Shown one piece after another: positions 33,651 through 45,389 of a stretch of 64,000 bases of DNA. Numbering within the stretch: position 1 is the first letter of the stretch; every line of letters begins with the position of its first letter. Under the pieces are notes generated by a model. That model worked only from the letters and a program-made list of their open reading frames with translations, did not search any database and was not told the origin of the DNA. Both the position numbers and the translations under genes were made by a program. The stretch covers positions 5,394,001 through 5,458,000 of the forward strand of contig NC_088935.1 in NCBI RefSeq assembly GCF_033473495.1, written 5' to 3'. This DNA comes from Cercospora beticola. Its lineage: Eukaryota; Ascomycota; Dothideomycetes; Mycosphaerellales; Mycosphaerellaceae.

Positions 33651-36090
33651 ATGAGACTTCTGCGCGCCGGGGGCGAGGAACTTGTTCTGGACAACGCCTA
33701 CGGCGAGAGCAACGAGTACGCCATATTGTCCCACAGATGGCTGCCACAAGACGAACAAGAAATCAGATACCCCGATATCGTAAACCAAAAGGATGGATTG
33801 GACACCAAGGCTGGCTGGAACAAGTTACAAGGGTGTCGCCGGCAAGCTGTACTTGATGGCTTGCCGCATGTCTGGGCAGATACCGCATGTATTGACAAGA
33901 GCAGCAGTCAAGAATTGACAGAATCCATCAACTCCATGTATTAATGGTACAAAGAGGCCAAAGTCTGCTACGTCTATCTCCACGACATGCCCGATCCGGG
34001 AACAGTGTTCAACGACTTTGGACGTGTCACAGCTGAAGCTGATATTGCCGATGCAATTACGACGAACGGGTTGCAGCCCTCAGTCGCAGCGTTCAACGAA
34101 GATCACATACCATCTATATGGGACACCTGGGACCGTGAAGCCTTTAGGAAATGCACGTGGTTCACCCGAGCTTGGACGTTGCAAGAGATGATCGCCCCGC
34201 GTCAAGTCAGGTTCTACAGTCAGTCATGGCGCTTTATATGTGACCTCGAGGATATCGTCCCAGACATTTCAGGACTGACAGGCGTACACGAGTCCCTCTG
34301 GACGGAGCAAAGACCTTTAGATACCTTCAGCGTGGCGCAGAAGATGTCTTGGGCATCAGCACGCACAAGTAAGCAGAATTTGCCACTTCGAAGGATGGTG
34401 CCGCTGATCGCGCGCAGGTACAAAGATTGAAGATCGCACGGTATGTGCGTCGCTCAGCGGCACTCAAGCGTAGATGGCCTACTTCGTTGCCTACCTCCAC
34501 ACGCTTGATAATGAGGCTCGGCTTTCTTTTTCTTCTTCTTCTTTTCTATTTGTTTCAGTGCTGACCACATCGTAGTACTCGCTGCTCGGACTTATGGGCG
34601 TCAACATACCCGTCGTGTACGGAGAGGGCATCAAAGCATTCCAGAGACTTCAGGATGAAATTCTTCGCACTGGCTCAGATGACTCAATCTTCGCATTCAA
34701 GTCCAGTAGGGGGACCTACGGCGTTGCCACTTACTACACGATGTTTTTGTTGGCTCAATCTCCCGAAGAATTCCGGGGATGTGGAAATATCGTTATTCGC
34801 AACGAGCACGTTGCAACTGGCTATCGGGCTGGCACACGCGAGGTCACGTTCCATCAGAGGATAGTTGGAAGATTCGACGGTCTACGGTGGAAACATAGGC
34901 ACGAGATAACACGCACTCTCTTTGGATGGTACAATGTCGCTTCGGACTACAAGGTGAAACGATTTATGATCTTGAGATGTGCCCTCGAAGACAAGCCTGA
35001 GATCGTGCTAGCCATGCGACTTCAATCTCTAGATTTTCCCCGGTCAGACCTCTACGCCGTCGATGGCTCTGGCTCTGGCCTTCACGTGGAGCCTCTGCGT
35101 ATAAGTGCCCACGATTACGACTCTTGTCCCTACAAGACTTTCAGCGTGCTACGCGATCCGATGCCCGATCGATCTCAAGAATATGTCCAGAGCAAGAGAA
35201 ATGTAATCATCCTTTGCGATTCCAAATGCACTCTGAACATTGGGCTAAAGAGCACATCCATCCAAGGTGCTTGGAACCAGGGACGGCTGTGCTTCGAACT
35301 ACGAGCTGATGAACATTATTCATTACCAGAATTTGATGCAGAGCTCGAGCTCAGCATGCCAGGATCCGAATCAAAAATCAGGGCACATGTCAAGTTCTGG
35401 CCGACCGATAACGTGAGCAGGTTTCTGCGATTGAGATTCCACCAAGCAATCTCCTTGCCCTGGTGGACGACCCTTATACTTTGGACGGATATGTACTACT
35501 CTACTTTCGTCCCTTACGAGAGCGGATTCCTGGTCGGGAGAGCTTATCCTTGGAAAAGCCCTCTAGGGAAAAACAATCTTCTATTCTTGGAGTTCGAATA
35601 CATGGAATTGCCGCTCTTGCTGTTGCACGCCTGCCGTAGGACTGGCCTGTTCGTCGCCTCTTGCATCGCTTTTATGCTCGTCATTGCTGCCATCGGAACT
35701 ATGGGAGCACCGACCGTAATGTGGTCTACATTCAAGCAAAAGGCAGTGATCTGGTTCCTGCTGCCAATGTTAATCTGGTTCCTAACCAGTGCAGTTCTGT
35801 ACCATTTTGACAAGATGCCTTTGAGGATCTTGCTTGCTGTGCCTTTCGGCATACTAGGAGCATTAAGCGCCATAATTATGCTCTATTTTTCGATGATACT
35901 ATCGCCAACGTGCTGCGTCCCACTCACTGGTTCCAAGAAAGCTCAGGAAGAGATTGAGCGCTTCAAGGCTCTAATGGAGGATCCACATTGGTCCCAGCAA
36001 AACTGGACTCGAAGAGCTATGGAGCATATCAAGACTTTCGTTATAGAATGGTGGTTTGGAATCAAGTGGGTTATATCATATAATTTGTAA
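33651..36090 (+). pseudogene. HET-domain (heterokaryon incompatibility) gene with one nonsense codon
   Basis: Exons 33651-34368, 34418-34440 and 34576-36090 sum to 752 codons in one frame. The HET family controls non-self recognition and cell death on hyphal fusion. The N-terminal domain is typical: MRLLRAGGEEL, YAILSHRWLPQDEQEI, WADTACIDKSSSQELTESINSMY, FTRAWTLQEMIAPR, then across the two small introns MSWASARTSTKIEDRTYSLLGLMGVNIPVVYGEG. The C-terminus has three or four membrane helices from about 35640 on, unusual among plain HET genes but known. The single defect is TAA at 33942-33944 (codon 98), between NSMY and WYKEAKVCYVYL, exactly where relatives carry Arg, Gln or Lys. CAA-to-TAA by C-to-T at CpA would explain it. 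No intron can remove it without losing the conserved motif. Confidence 0.87.
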
Positions 36091-36151
36091 TTGGTAAGAA
36101 GAAGACGACCTCATACTGCTGACACCAACCAAAATCACAACATAATTTGCT

Positions 36152-36607
36152 TCACCAATGCTCCTCCCCAATCTCCACCGCATCAACATCCAGCCCCTCC
36201 TTGAACCACCTCTCCTCCTCCTTAGTCTCGACATCATTCCCACTCATCTGCCTCTTCCTCATTTTCCCCTCTTCATCAAACGTCCAATCCTCCAAACCAT
36301 AACACCTCTTCCACTTCATCCCGTCATTCTCATCTTGATACTCGTACCAAAACTGCACAGCGATCCGATTTTCTGTGAAAGCGAATAGTTCTTTCCGAAG
36401 GGTGTAGTTTTTCTCTTTTTCCCATTTCGCTGTGAGGAAGGCGATTATTTGGTCTGTGCCTTGGAGGAAGTTGTCTCGGTTGCGCCAGATGGAGTCGGCG
36501 GTGTAGGCTTGGGAGATTTTGGTGGGATTTTGGGTGTTCCAGAGGTTTTGGGCGACTTTGACTTTTTGATGGGCGGTTGAGGCATTGTAGGGTGGCTTGA
36601 GAGACAT
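36152..36607 (-). CDS. DUF1348 (SnoaL/NTF2-like) protein
   Basis: Single-exon, 151 residues. The family pattern is very clear: SIWRNRDNFLQGTDQIIAFL, KWEKEKNYTLRKELFAFTENRIAVQFWYE and then RCYGLEDWTFDEEGKM. DUF1348 proteins have the NTF2-like cone fold; their reaction is not established. Cytosolic, with no targeting signal. The gene is convergent with the HET gene (about 60 bp apart). Confidence 0.88.
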   Translation of the reverse strand: MSLKPPYNASTAHQKVKVAQNLWNTQNPTKISQAYTADSIWRNRDNFLQGTDQIIAFLTAKWEKEKNYTLRKELFAFTENRIAVQFWYEYQDENDGMKWKRCYGLEDWTFDEEGKMRKRQMSGNDVETKEEERWFKEGLDVDAVEIGEEHW

Positions 36608-37500
36608 TTTAGGAGTGAGAATATGGACAGAGGTGAGGCTGAGATGTTAGGAGATGAGGTCGAGATGGTTCACGTCTTCTTTGAAGTTGATGCTATCAAT
36701 TCCACGTCATTTTTATACTGCAATGGTGGATGCTGTGCACTCTGCCAATACCATTCTCAATCATATCCGCGTGGAGTCCGTCCCGGGAGTTCTGCGATCT
36801 AGCCGTACAAGCATCCTCATCCTGGTTGTTCGTGTTCACGGTAACTAGGCGTCCCCTTCGCCGGTGTCGGTTCTCCAAGGTGAATGGTAGTCATATGTGT
36901 GCTTTACTCATCGTATCTGTCATCTGCTGCCAAGCTATATCTAGGGGCGTGAGAGTTGCCCTGCAGCGAGGGACAATCTTGGGAGAGTGCATTGTCCCAA
37001 TGAGAAGAGGATGATGTCGGCCGTACGAAGTGTGGAATCGGCCGGTTGAAGTGGCAGACCAATAGCAATGATCATGGATCCACTTCGGCGCCGATCCTAC
37101 GTGCTGACAAAGAATGAGCAGGGCAGCATCTCGACCAACATAGTTTGCGACAGCAAAGTCCGAAGGTGCGAAGCTAGCTATGGATAGTAGGCTGTTCGGA
37201 TCGGAAACATTGGCTGTATGAGAAGCGGTTTATCCGGATTGGCCTCCGTAAGACGACGTCTTCCATTCGACCTGAGCGAGAGCGTGAGTAGAGCAAGACA
37301 ACAACGTCCAATGCGCTAGGCGGCAGACTGCGTGCGTGAGCAACACAAGCACTGCACGCGTGCAAGAAGGGCTCGTGGGCATTCCTGCAGGATCACTTGG
37401 CTCTGTCGAGGCCTCATCCAAGCTGCGCAACTAATCTGATTACTTGCGTCGCCCCCATCGTCCGATCTTCCACCGCACGCGCCCGCCCTCTCTTCTAATC
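36608..37500. other. 893-bp divergent intergenic region
   Basis: Shared upstream space of the DUF1348 gene (minus) and the large Zn2Cys6 factor (plus). No further feature is supported. Confidence 0.35.
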
Positions 37501-40500
37501 ATGTCGCAAGGCCCCGCTGACGCCAGCGAGAGCGTCTCGCCTACTTCCAACTCCGCCCACCACGCGCTGAATAAGCTCGCAAATGGAGAACACCTCAAGC
37601 AGAAGCGCGCGCGATCGCAGTTGTCCTGTATCCCCTGCCGGCAAGGAAAGCTGAAATGTAACCGATCTCACGACCCGGCCTGCGACCAGTGTATCAAGAG
37701 GAGCCGCGAAGGCCAATGCCATTATGTCCCACCTCCAAAGAAGCAAAAGGCGAATCAGAATGTCAAAGGGCGGATACGGCAGTTGGAGACGCTCGTGGTG
37801 GACTTGATGAACCAGCAGAGTCAGAAGCAGGCACAGACACAGCAAGCGGAGAGCACGGCCACGACACAATCGTCAGCCACGCGGACACCATCAATAGAGA
37901 GCAGGCAGGGCGCTGCGACTCAGCTCACTCCACCCAGCGATAGCGATGACTATGCCCCGCAAGATGGACACAATGGACACGGCGAAGCGCAGGACGACGT
38001 GGACAGCACGACAAAGCCTTTTGGCAAGCTGCGCATCAGCAATGGAGAGATCAGCTATGTCGGCGAGACGCACTGGCAAGCCATATTGAACGGCATATCG
38101 GACCTGAAGCGAGAGCTGGGTGACGAGCAAGATGACGAGCAGGCCGAAGGAGACTCTCCCGAGAGGACTGTCGCTGATGTCTATGGCACGACTCCCATGA
38201 GCCAAGCGGCCTCGCAAAATCTGGCACCCGATCAGACTTCTTCACATCTGGGCTTGATGCTCGGTGGTGCGGGCGGCGCAATGACCAGAGAGCAGCTCAT
38301 CAAAGCAATACCTGAGAAGAGAATAACAGATCGACTATGTGCCTTATGGTTCAACTCGCCAGATCCTTTCAAACCTATCATTCATGCGCCAACTTTTCAA
38401 GATCAGTATCGGTACGTGCGTGTCTGCTAATGGGTCGCTCCTTTGACTGAGCAGTCTTCAGGAACTTTTGGCGCGATCCGAGAGAAACTCCGACCATGTG
38501 GATTGGTCTGCTATTTGCCATCCTCTCGCTTGCGGTATGATAATTCATGCACTGCTGTTGTTGTGATGCTTGCTGACTCAAAAGACCTCGTTCGGTCTTC
38601 GTGACGCAGATCCAGACTCTGACGCGGCCAAGCGAATACTTGCTGAAATGACCAAATTTCACTCGCTGGCTGGATCTGCTGCTGGTAAGTCAGATGCATG
38701 ATTACTCCAGACGCGACAAAGACGAATTGCAGACTGATAGCATATCTCTGTAGTGGCTGCGGACTACACCAAAGGCCAAGCGCATACGATGGAGTGCTTG
38801 ATGCTCTTTGGAGCCGGCATGCGAAGTGCCGAAGCCTCTGTCAGTGCTTGGTTGATTATTGGCCTGGTGGTCAGACTGGGCCTGCGCATGGGATACCATC
38901 GAGATTCGGACAACCATCCCGGCATCAGCGTCTTCGATGGTGAGATGAGGCGGCGGATCTGGTCTGTCATCAGCATGATTGACGTCTTGTTCTCGTTCCA
39001 ACTTGGCATGCCAGGAATGGTAGGTTCAGACTATTGCTAGCTACTGCGTATCAGCTAACATTGCCACAGGTCAAGAGGATTCAGTCCGACACGCGGCCGC
39101 CGAGGAACTTGCTCGACAGAGACTTCAACGTCAACACCACTGTGCTGCCACCCGACCGAAGCGTCGATGAGATCACGCCTTCATCTTACATGCGTGCCAA
39201 GCTTGGCCTCGTCGCAGTCTTCGCAGAAGTCAACGAGCTCATCCATGCCACTGTGCCGCCATGTCATGGACAGATGATGGATCTTGACAGAAGACTGGAC
39301 GAAGCGAGAGCCGCGATGCCGCCTCCTCTGCAGATGCCCGATATGAGCGAACTTGTCACCGAGCCGGCCGAGCAAGTGATGTGTCGAATCAACTTGGATT
39401 TGATCTACCTCAAGACCAAGATGGTCTTACACCGACGTTACATGGAACGACCATTCGCTCAACTCTCCGTCGAAGAGCAACAGTTCGGCATTGGTTTCAG
39501 TCGCAGATCTTGCGTTGATGCCGCATTGAAGGTCCTGCGGCATCAGCACGAAATCTATGCTGCATCTCAGCCTGGAGGTCAGCTGGAAAGTGTCAAGTGG
39601 TACATGGGATCGATCTCGACCCACGACTTCCTTCTCGCCGCTATGATTGTCTGCCTGGAGCTTTCGCAACAAATCGGCGACAACGTAGCTGTGCTCAATC
39701 CCAACCTCATCATGTGTCCCATCCGAGGTGTCATGATGGACGCATTGGAAAAGAGCCACAAGATCTGGTCCGCCGCCGCCGCTGCAGGACGAAAGCGTGA
39801 TCGTAATGCTCCTCAGCAGATCGGAAAAGAGCACATGCTTGACGAGACGGAGAAGGCCTGTCGTGCCATGTCTACCATGTTGACCAAGGTGCGAGCCCGA
39901 TTCCCACACCAACCTGATGCTACGCGGAAAACGAATATGAACTGCGCGGCGCCCTCGCGACCTGGAATGGGTATTGCGAACGATGATCTCGGCATTGACT
40001 TCTCACTGCCGCAAAGCGTTCCTGCTCAGACGTCAAAGGCCACTCACACCGCAGGTGGGATGCCTTTCGGCGGCATCGTATCTTACCACAATTGGGACGA
40101 CACTGCTGATCTTGGCGAGAGCTTGCAATATAACGCACCACATAATGCCAACGGGAATTCCCAAGGACCGTCTGTCTCGTTCTACATGCCCCATCTTTCT
40201 CAGGAAAGAAGCCTCTCCTCGAGCGAAGCAACAGGTCCAATGAGCACAAATCAATACACCTCTTCCTCGGGACCCAACTCGAACGAACCTTCCCCCAACT
40301 CCAACTCGCAAGACTATTCCCTTCTTCCCGAATTCGGCATGATTGGTGATATGCTCGACATGCCCGGATCAATTGACTGGGAGATGTTCGACGCGGGAGT
40401 CATCAAGAACAACAACCCGACTTCGTTGACGCATGATGCGATAATGGACAATCCTATGCCGGGGAGTGCTATGAATGGACCCATTGATTATGGAGGAGCA

Positions 40501-40656
40501 AACGGCGGGGCGAGTAGTGGACCTTTTGGCTTTTCGATGGGCGGTGATTTGATGGTTGCTGGTGGGACTAACGGTGTGGGAAATTATACGGCGAGCAATT
40601 ACTACATGCAATATGGGGATGATGGTTTTGGAACGAATGGGATGGGAATGGGATGA
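37501..40656 (+). CDS. Zn2Cys6 transcription factor with fungal-specific TF domain
   Basis: Exons 37501-38411, 38462-38534, 38585-38684, 38754-39019 and 39070-40656 encode 978 residues. The DNA-binding cluster is C-x2-C-x6-C-x7-C-x2-C-x8-C (CIPCRQGKLKC to EGQCHYV), preceded by KQKRARSQ. A coiled linker (VKGRIRQLETLVVDLMNQQ) follows for dimerisation. Gln/Ser/Thr-rich sequence then leads to the Fungal_trans middle-homology domain over exons 2-5: FWRDPRETPTMWIGLLFAILSLA, WLIIGLVVRLGLRMGYHRD and EMRRRIWSVISMIDVLFSFQLGMPGM. The C-terminal 250 residues are Asn/Ser/Gly/Met-rich, a likely activation region. Intron 1 is ambiguous; an acceptor at 38461 gives the best join (QYR-NFWRDP). Target genes are unknown. 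It is far from the RiPP locus and separated from it by housekeeping genes. Confidence 0.9.
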
Positions 40657-41350
40657 GAAGACGAGAAGTGGAAAGGATGAGGGGGAGATACATTCATGCC
40701 AACGGAGTGCTGTGCACGAGTGGCGAGCTCCTGGTCGTGCCATTTGCTGACGTAAAGCGGTGGCATGGGCAAGTGTCATCACTTACTTCTGTTCTGGAAG
40801 AACAGCATGCGAAGCTCGGGGCTGACATGCGACTGCAGCGTCGGAAGCACAAATATGGGGAAGGGAACGAATTGACGAAGAGCACATACCCAAGGCAACT
40901 CAATGATACTTGGCAAGACACAAGGGAAGTGCCAATTGACTCTACGGATCTCTTCAAAGGTGCAACTAGGCCTTTTCCTTATTCGGCCCTTCGACAGGCC
41001 GTCACCACTGAGGAAGCACTGCGTTGTGAGTAATGTCCATTGACACGAGACGCCCGAGCCCTTCAATCTCCGGGGTAAGTAACATCCAGCCTTTTCACCA
41101 TCGCCACCCTCAGCCCCTCAGCTACACGTTGACTCAACAGAGATCACGCAATGCTTCTCGTCACTCCTCCTGCACCTATCTCTGACGAGTTGGGACTTGG
41201 CGATGCAGACCGGCCTTCGACGTGCGCATGAAACCGGAGTCGGAAGATAACTTTCATTTTCACGAATCTGCTCAAATGAAGTTACTACAATACACAATTG
41301 AAACAAAAATTTCGCTCCTTTCAACACTCCATGGATCTCCGCGCGACCTT
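40657..41350. other. 694-bp convergent intergenic region
   Basis: Between the 3' ends of the Zn2Cys6 gene and the small membrane protein on the other strand. No feature seen. Confidence 0.35.
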
Positions 41351-41899
41351 TCACAACCCGCCTTCCTCCTCGTTGCCTTGAGTTCCCGTATAACGACCGA
41401 AGTGCTCGATCACCTGCCCTATGTCATGCATCTTCACCAAAGCGAATAGCACGAAGAAGATGGGACAGGTGAAGAAGAGAGCTTGGATTTGCTCCCACGT
41501 GGTCTCTCCCGAGATGGCTTCGTCCTCTTTTGGCCTTAGCAAGCCATCGTCTTCTTTGAACTCTGAGGCTGGGTCCGAGGCATCGCGTAGGCCGCTTTCG
41601 AGGTCAGCCGCTTCGTCTGGTTGGCGGAGATAGGAGAGGCGCCGCTCTGGTTGCTGCAGCGAAGTTGCAGCTTTCTTGTCGGCCTGAGGTCTCCTTGGTG
41701 GCTTGCTTGAGTCTCTTTTTGGAGAGTAGGATGGCCGGCCGGGTTGAGTGTACACGGGGCACCCGGCGTACATTGGTGCTGCGAAGGCGATTGGTGGAAG
41801 GGGAGTGAGGGGTCCTTGCGCGGGCTCTGGGTTGTCGGCGCGGCGTGTCTCTGGGACTATGCCCGAGAGAGCGGACTTGAGCTTGGAGATGTTGAACAT
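41351..41899 (-). CDS. unknown protein with one membrane helix
   Basis: Single-exon, 182 residues. The first 130 residues are Pro/Arg/Lys/Glu-rich and look disordered. A single hydrophobic helix lies near residues 139-157 (ALFFTCPIFFVLFALVKM), followed by about 25 mixed residues ending in acidic EEEGG. No signal peptide, so a tail-anchored or type II-like topology is possible. No family recognised. The frame is clean, with a fungal-like start context, and faces its own upstream region shared with the next gene. Confidence 0.6.
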   Translation of the reverse strand: MFNISKLKSALSGIVPETRRADNPEPAQGPLTPLPPIAFAAPMYAGCPVYTQPGRPSYSPKRDSSKPPRRPQADKKAATSLQQPERRLSYLRQPDEAADLESGLRDASDPASEFKEDDGLLRPKEDEAISGETTWEQIQALFFTCPIFFVLFALVKMHDIGQVIEHFGRYTGTQGNEEEGGL

Positions 41900-42501
41900 T
41901 TTGGCTTGAGCTGTTGATCGGAGTGATGTGTGGTGATGATTTTGGGTGCGAGAATCACTGTTATGAGAGGATGCTGGGGTGGGAGGCAGATGTAGTATAT
42001 ATGGAAAGAATTCGAAAAAATTTGGATGGTAAGGACATATACTTCGTGGGTCCTACCACAGTTTCGATTCTCTGACGATACATAACACTTCGCCATGTTC
42101 GAAGATATACGAGACGTAATCCTCTTCGCTATGTCCCCTGATTGGATCACTCAGACCTTGCGGCCTCATGTTGCTCCGTAATGTGCTTCAGGCTGCGCTG
42201 ATTGTTCTCCTGTGCTGGTTCGGTGGATCGTACAGTTTATTCCAGCGAGCATAATAAATGGGGTGCAAGTCTTGGCGCTGTGCATACCGATGCAAGGGAG
42301 ATGTGCGGTTCCCTTTGTCTCTATCAGGCTTCTTGGCGGGCGAGGAACAGACAATAATGCAGACTGTGCCGGATACGGGAGTTCAGAATGTTGAACAAAG
42401 AAGTCAGTCGCTTGCACTCTATGAGTCTCTCCTGGTCGACTGAATTATACTCCATTGTTTTGCAACTCAACACGAGACTTCTAAGACTAGTTGCACTCAT
42501 C
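41900..42501. other. 602-bp divergent intergenic region
   Basis: Upstream space shared by the single-helix protein (minus) and the next unknown (plus). AT-rich patch near 41990-42030. No definite site called. Confidence 0.35.
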
Positions 42502-43500
42502 ATGCCGGCTATCACTCGAAGAGGAAGGGCGTCCAAAGTTGTGAAGAATGTGGCTCCGGCAGCAAGACGACAAAACCCTGCCCAGGATCGCCACACATCC
42601 CGCAAGCCATTTGCATCAACACGCGGACAGCGAGGCAGAGCTCGCGGCCGCGGTAGCCACAGGCCAACTCCCGCTCGAAACGTCGAAAGCGTAGACAAAC
42701 AAGTGAATGCCTCCGAACAACAGATCATCGCCTCTGCTCATCCCGATCCAAAGGATGCCCCTGGCACGCCAAAAGTGACGCGAGTGTACACTGAATTGTT
42801 TGAATCGAAGCCGACGTCTCTCAGTTTTGTTTCTCAGGGCAATCTACCCACGTCGCCGGATGTGGAAACTATGACATTGAACTTGATGGACTTTTGTCTA
42901 CTGGAGGACAACTGGAATCCTGCGCTGAGCCACAACAAACTTGCTGCGAGCTGCTTCTACTTTGCATCGAAGATTGTTGAATCTGGCGGGGGGATCAAGA
43001 TTACACCAGAAGACGTTGCAAGGGCCTTTGAGCAGGAAGCAGAGATGAGTGCAAGTGCGTGGATGATGTGGATGGCCAAGTCAGGAAGCGGAGCAAGTCA
43101 ACAGTATGGCCCAGCGCAGAATGACGATGCAGAGCTGAGGGAGAGAGCGAAAGTGGCTTGTCAAGTCTCCGCAGATGATGTTGAGACGGGATCAGCAATC
43201 CTTTTGGACATGAGAGATAGACTTGGAGAATCAGTGGGAGAATATCGAGATGCACTGATGGGTCTGTCTCTTTCGAAGACAGCAGAGCATGAGCAAGAGC
43301 CGGAGACAAGCGTAGCTGTGTCGGGCGAAGCTGTCAAGACAAGTGAGCAAGATCTCGTGGATGATTCACTGTTCAATCAAATATCTTGGGAGAGCAAAGA
43401 CGACCAGGAAGCTAGTGAGTTGCTCGAAGCAGGAATGAAAGGGCCGGAATTGGTCGAGCTTGATGACTTCGAAGCTTCGGTTGAAGACTTTGCTTCGTAG
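42502..43500 (+). CDS. unknown basic/acidic protein
   Basis: Single-exon, 332 residues. The N-terminal 60 residues are Arg/Ala/Gly-rich (RRGRASKVVKN, RGQRGRARGRGSHR), like an RNA- or DNA-binding or nuclear-import tail. The central 100 residues (MTLNLMDFCLLEDNWNPAL, AASCFYFASKIVESGGGIKITPEDVARAFEQEA) look like a folded helical domain. The C-terminal third is acidic. No family recognised. The ATG at 42502 was chosen because the 38 in-frame codons before it are not protein-like. Confidence 0.6.
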   Translation: MPAITRRGRASKVVKNVAPAARRQNPAQDRHTSRKPFASTRGQRGRARGRGSHRPTPARNVESVDKQVNASEQQIIASAHPDPKDAPGTPKVTRVYTELFESKPTSLSFVSQGNLPTSPDVETMTLNLMDFCLLEDNWNPALSHNKLAASCFYFASKIVESGGGIKITPEDVARAFEQEAEMSASAWMMWMAKSGSGASQQYGPAQNDDAELRERAKVACQVSADDVETGSAILLDMRDRLGESVGEYRDALMGLSLSKTAEHEQEPETSVAVSGEAVKTSEQDLVDDSLFNQISWESKDDQEASELLEAGMKGPELVELDDFEASVEDFAS

Positions 43501-44557
43501 CTCTGTATTGATAGGCCTCCTATGAAGGCTTCTGGCCTCTGACACAATCATCGTCATGCTCTGCGTACCGTCTTCTGGCAATCATCAAGGGCCGATCCAG
43601 TCAGGGTAGAAGAGCGTCATCGGCTCTTGGTCTATGGCTGCTTCAGTCGTGATGGAACAGCTTTCGAGCCGCCTCCCATGATTGCTGCAAAAGCGTCACG
43701 CATGCTTTCCGCAGGACCTGGCCGGCCGATAAGACCTTTCGAATCTGGGGCTGGCTGGCAAGCAAGAATAATTGTGCAGACAGTTTGTAGTGTAGCTTCC
43801 ATTCCAGCAAAGATCTCGCCACTCCCAGCTAGCCACAGTCCCGCCACGATATCAGTTGGCCAAGCCCACCTGCATCACTCTCTATCAAATATGTATGTGT
43901 ATTGCTGTGATCTTGGGCCGACGAGTTGAAGCGGGAATCTGCAAGGAGTGCAAAGCTTCATTTAATCCTTGAATGGGCGTGAATTGAGAATAACAGGGTG
44001 GGCAATTCTGACTCGAACAGCAGTATTGGGCAGGAGGAAGCGACTTCTGTTGTACATTTTCCTGCTAAGCTGTGCATCAGGCCATCAGCTGTTATAGTCA
44101 ACGCCACGTGTACGCCACGTGCAAGTGGTTTTCTCTACACGCTTGCGAGGTCCGCAGCTCACCAGCTCATGAACATCCATCTGTTCCACGCAGCTCCCAG
44201 ATCGCAGGAATGATGTTCAGTCACGCTTTGATGATGTTCTTTGCTGTACTGACAGCATTTTCACCTGGCATCCCTAAACTGGAGGGATTGCGATGAAGTC
44301 CGACTTAGAAGTGAGTTCAGCCACTCTGAAGCTTCGTGCAAGCTTTGAGCGTGCACGAATGGCGTTGATCCAGATGTGCCACATCACCAAAGAATACACT
44401 TTTATCAAGCGAGAGCGCACACCATCCAGGCAGGCCCATGGGTCATGGCGTTGCAAGTGTTTTCGCGTATAAGAACAGATCTCCCGTCGCCATGTAACCA
44501 ACCCAGACCTCTGCTGCACCAGACGACACGACATCCCACCCGGCCTTCTACCGCAAC
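43501..44557. other. 1.06-kb intergenic region
   Basis: Contains the promoter of the secreted protein that follows. Otherwise nothing supported. Confidence 0.35.
44468..44475 (+). promoter_or_regulatory. TATA-like box of the secreted protein gene
   Basis: TATAAGAA lies 83 bp upstream of the ATG at 44558, a normal core-promoter distance. Confidence 0.4.
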
Positions 44558-45389
44558 ATGATTTTCAACCGCTTCTTGCTCGCCGTGATGCCAGTGACTG
44601 GTGCGCTGGCAGATCTAAGGGCTCTGGGCACGACAAGCAGCTCGTGCAAGAATGGTGCCATCTCTCTCAGGGGTCGATATTGTACTCGTCATTGTGTTTA
44701 CGAGCTCACAAGTGGCAGCTACAAGAACGATTGGCGTTCCTGCTTCGACGACTGTGCGAAGGCTTGCGCTGCGGACTCGTGTTGCTTGGATGCGAAATGG
44801 AGCAGAACAAGCAAGAAGTGCTACTATCGCAGTGACAGCGCTTCGTACCTGCAGAAGACTGGCCGAGGCGATACTGTTCGATGCAAGAAGCCAAAGCCGG
44901 TGACTACCACCAAGTGCACGACGACCACGTCAACTACGCGGACGACGGTATGATATGTTTCTTCTTCATGGAGCACTTGAACGCGTTGGTCGTAGAACAC
45001 TTCGTGTACAGCGTGGCTGACTTGCCGACTATCAGACAACAACCACCACTTCCGCGGCTTCGGGGCCGACCTGCCTCTCGCTCAATCACATCCCGCCGTT
45101 TATCGATGCGAATACCTACTACGAGTTCGATTATGGCGTGGTCCCATTGACATATGACACTTGTCGCTTATCATGTCTGAACTCTCCACCAAAGAACGAG
45201 GGCGAAGGCGCTCCACGAGGCATCGGACCGTGTCTCATTTTCGCGGCAAAGCCGGACTACTGTCTCAAGTACTATCAGAAGGAGGGAAATAGCTATATCC
45301 CACGCATTGCGGAATTCACGCCAACTGACAATGAAGGTGGCGTGAGATTGAATGATAGAGCATGCCCTGCGGGATTAGTCTCACCTTGA
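44558..45389 (+). CDS. secreted two-part cysteine-rich protein (PAN/Apple-like N-domain)
   Basis: Exons 44558-44947 and 45036-45389 (88-nt intron, GTATGA and ATCAG) encode 247 residues. Residues 1-18 are a signal peptide (MIFNRFLLAVMPVTGALA). The first domain has the PAN/Apple-like pattern SYKNDWRSCFDDCAKACAADSCCLDAKW, with further Cys before and after. A Thr-rich linker (TTTKCTTTTSTTRTT and on) crosses the intron and is probably O-glycosylated. The second domain has TCLSLN, YDTCRLSCLNS, CLIF and DYCLKYYQK, ending shortly after a last Cys. Such layouts occur in fungal adhesion or cell-wall proteins and in effectors; the exact role is unknown. There is no GPI or membrane signal at the C-terminus. 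Confidence 0.78.
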
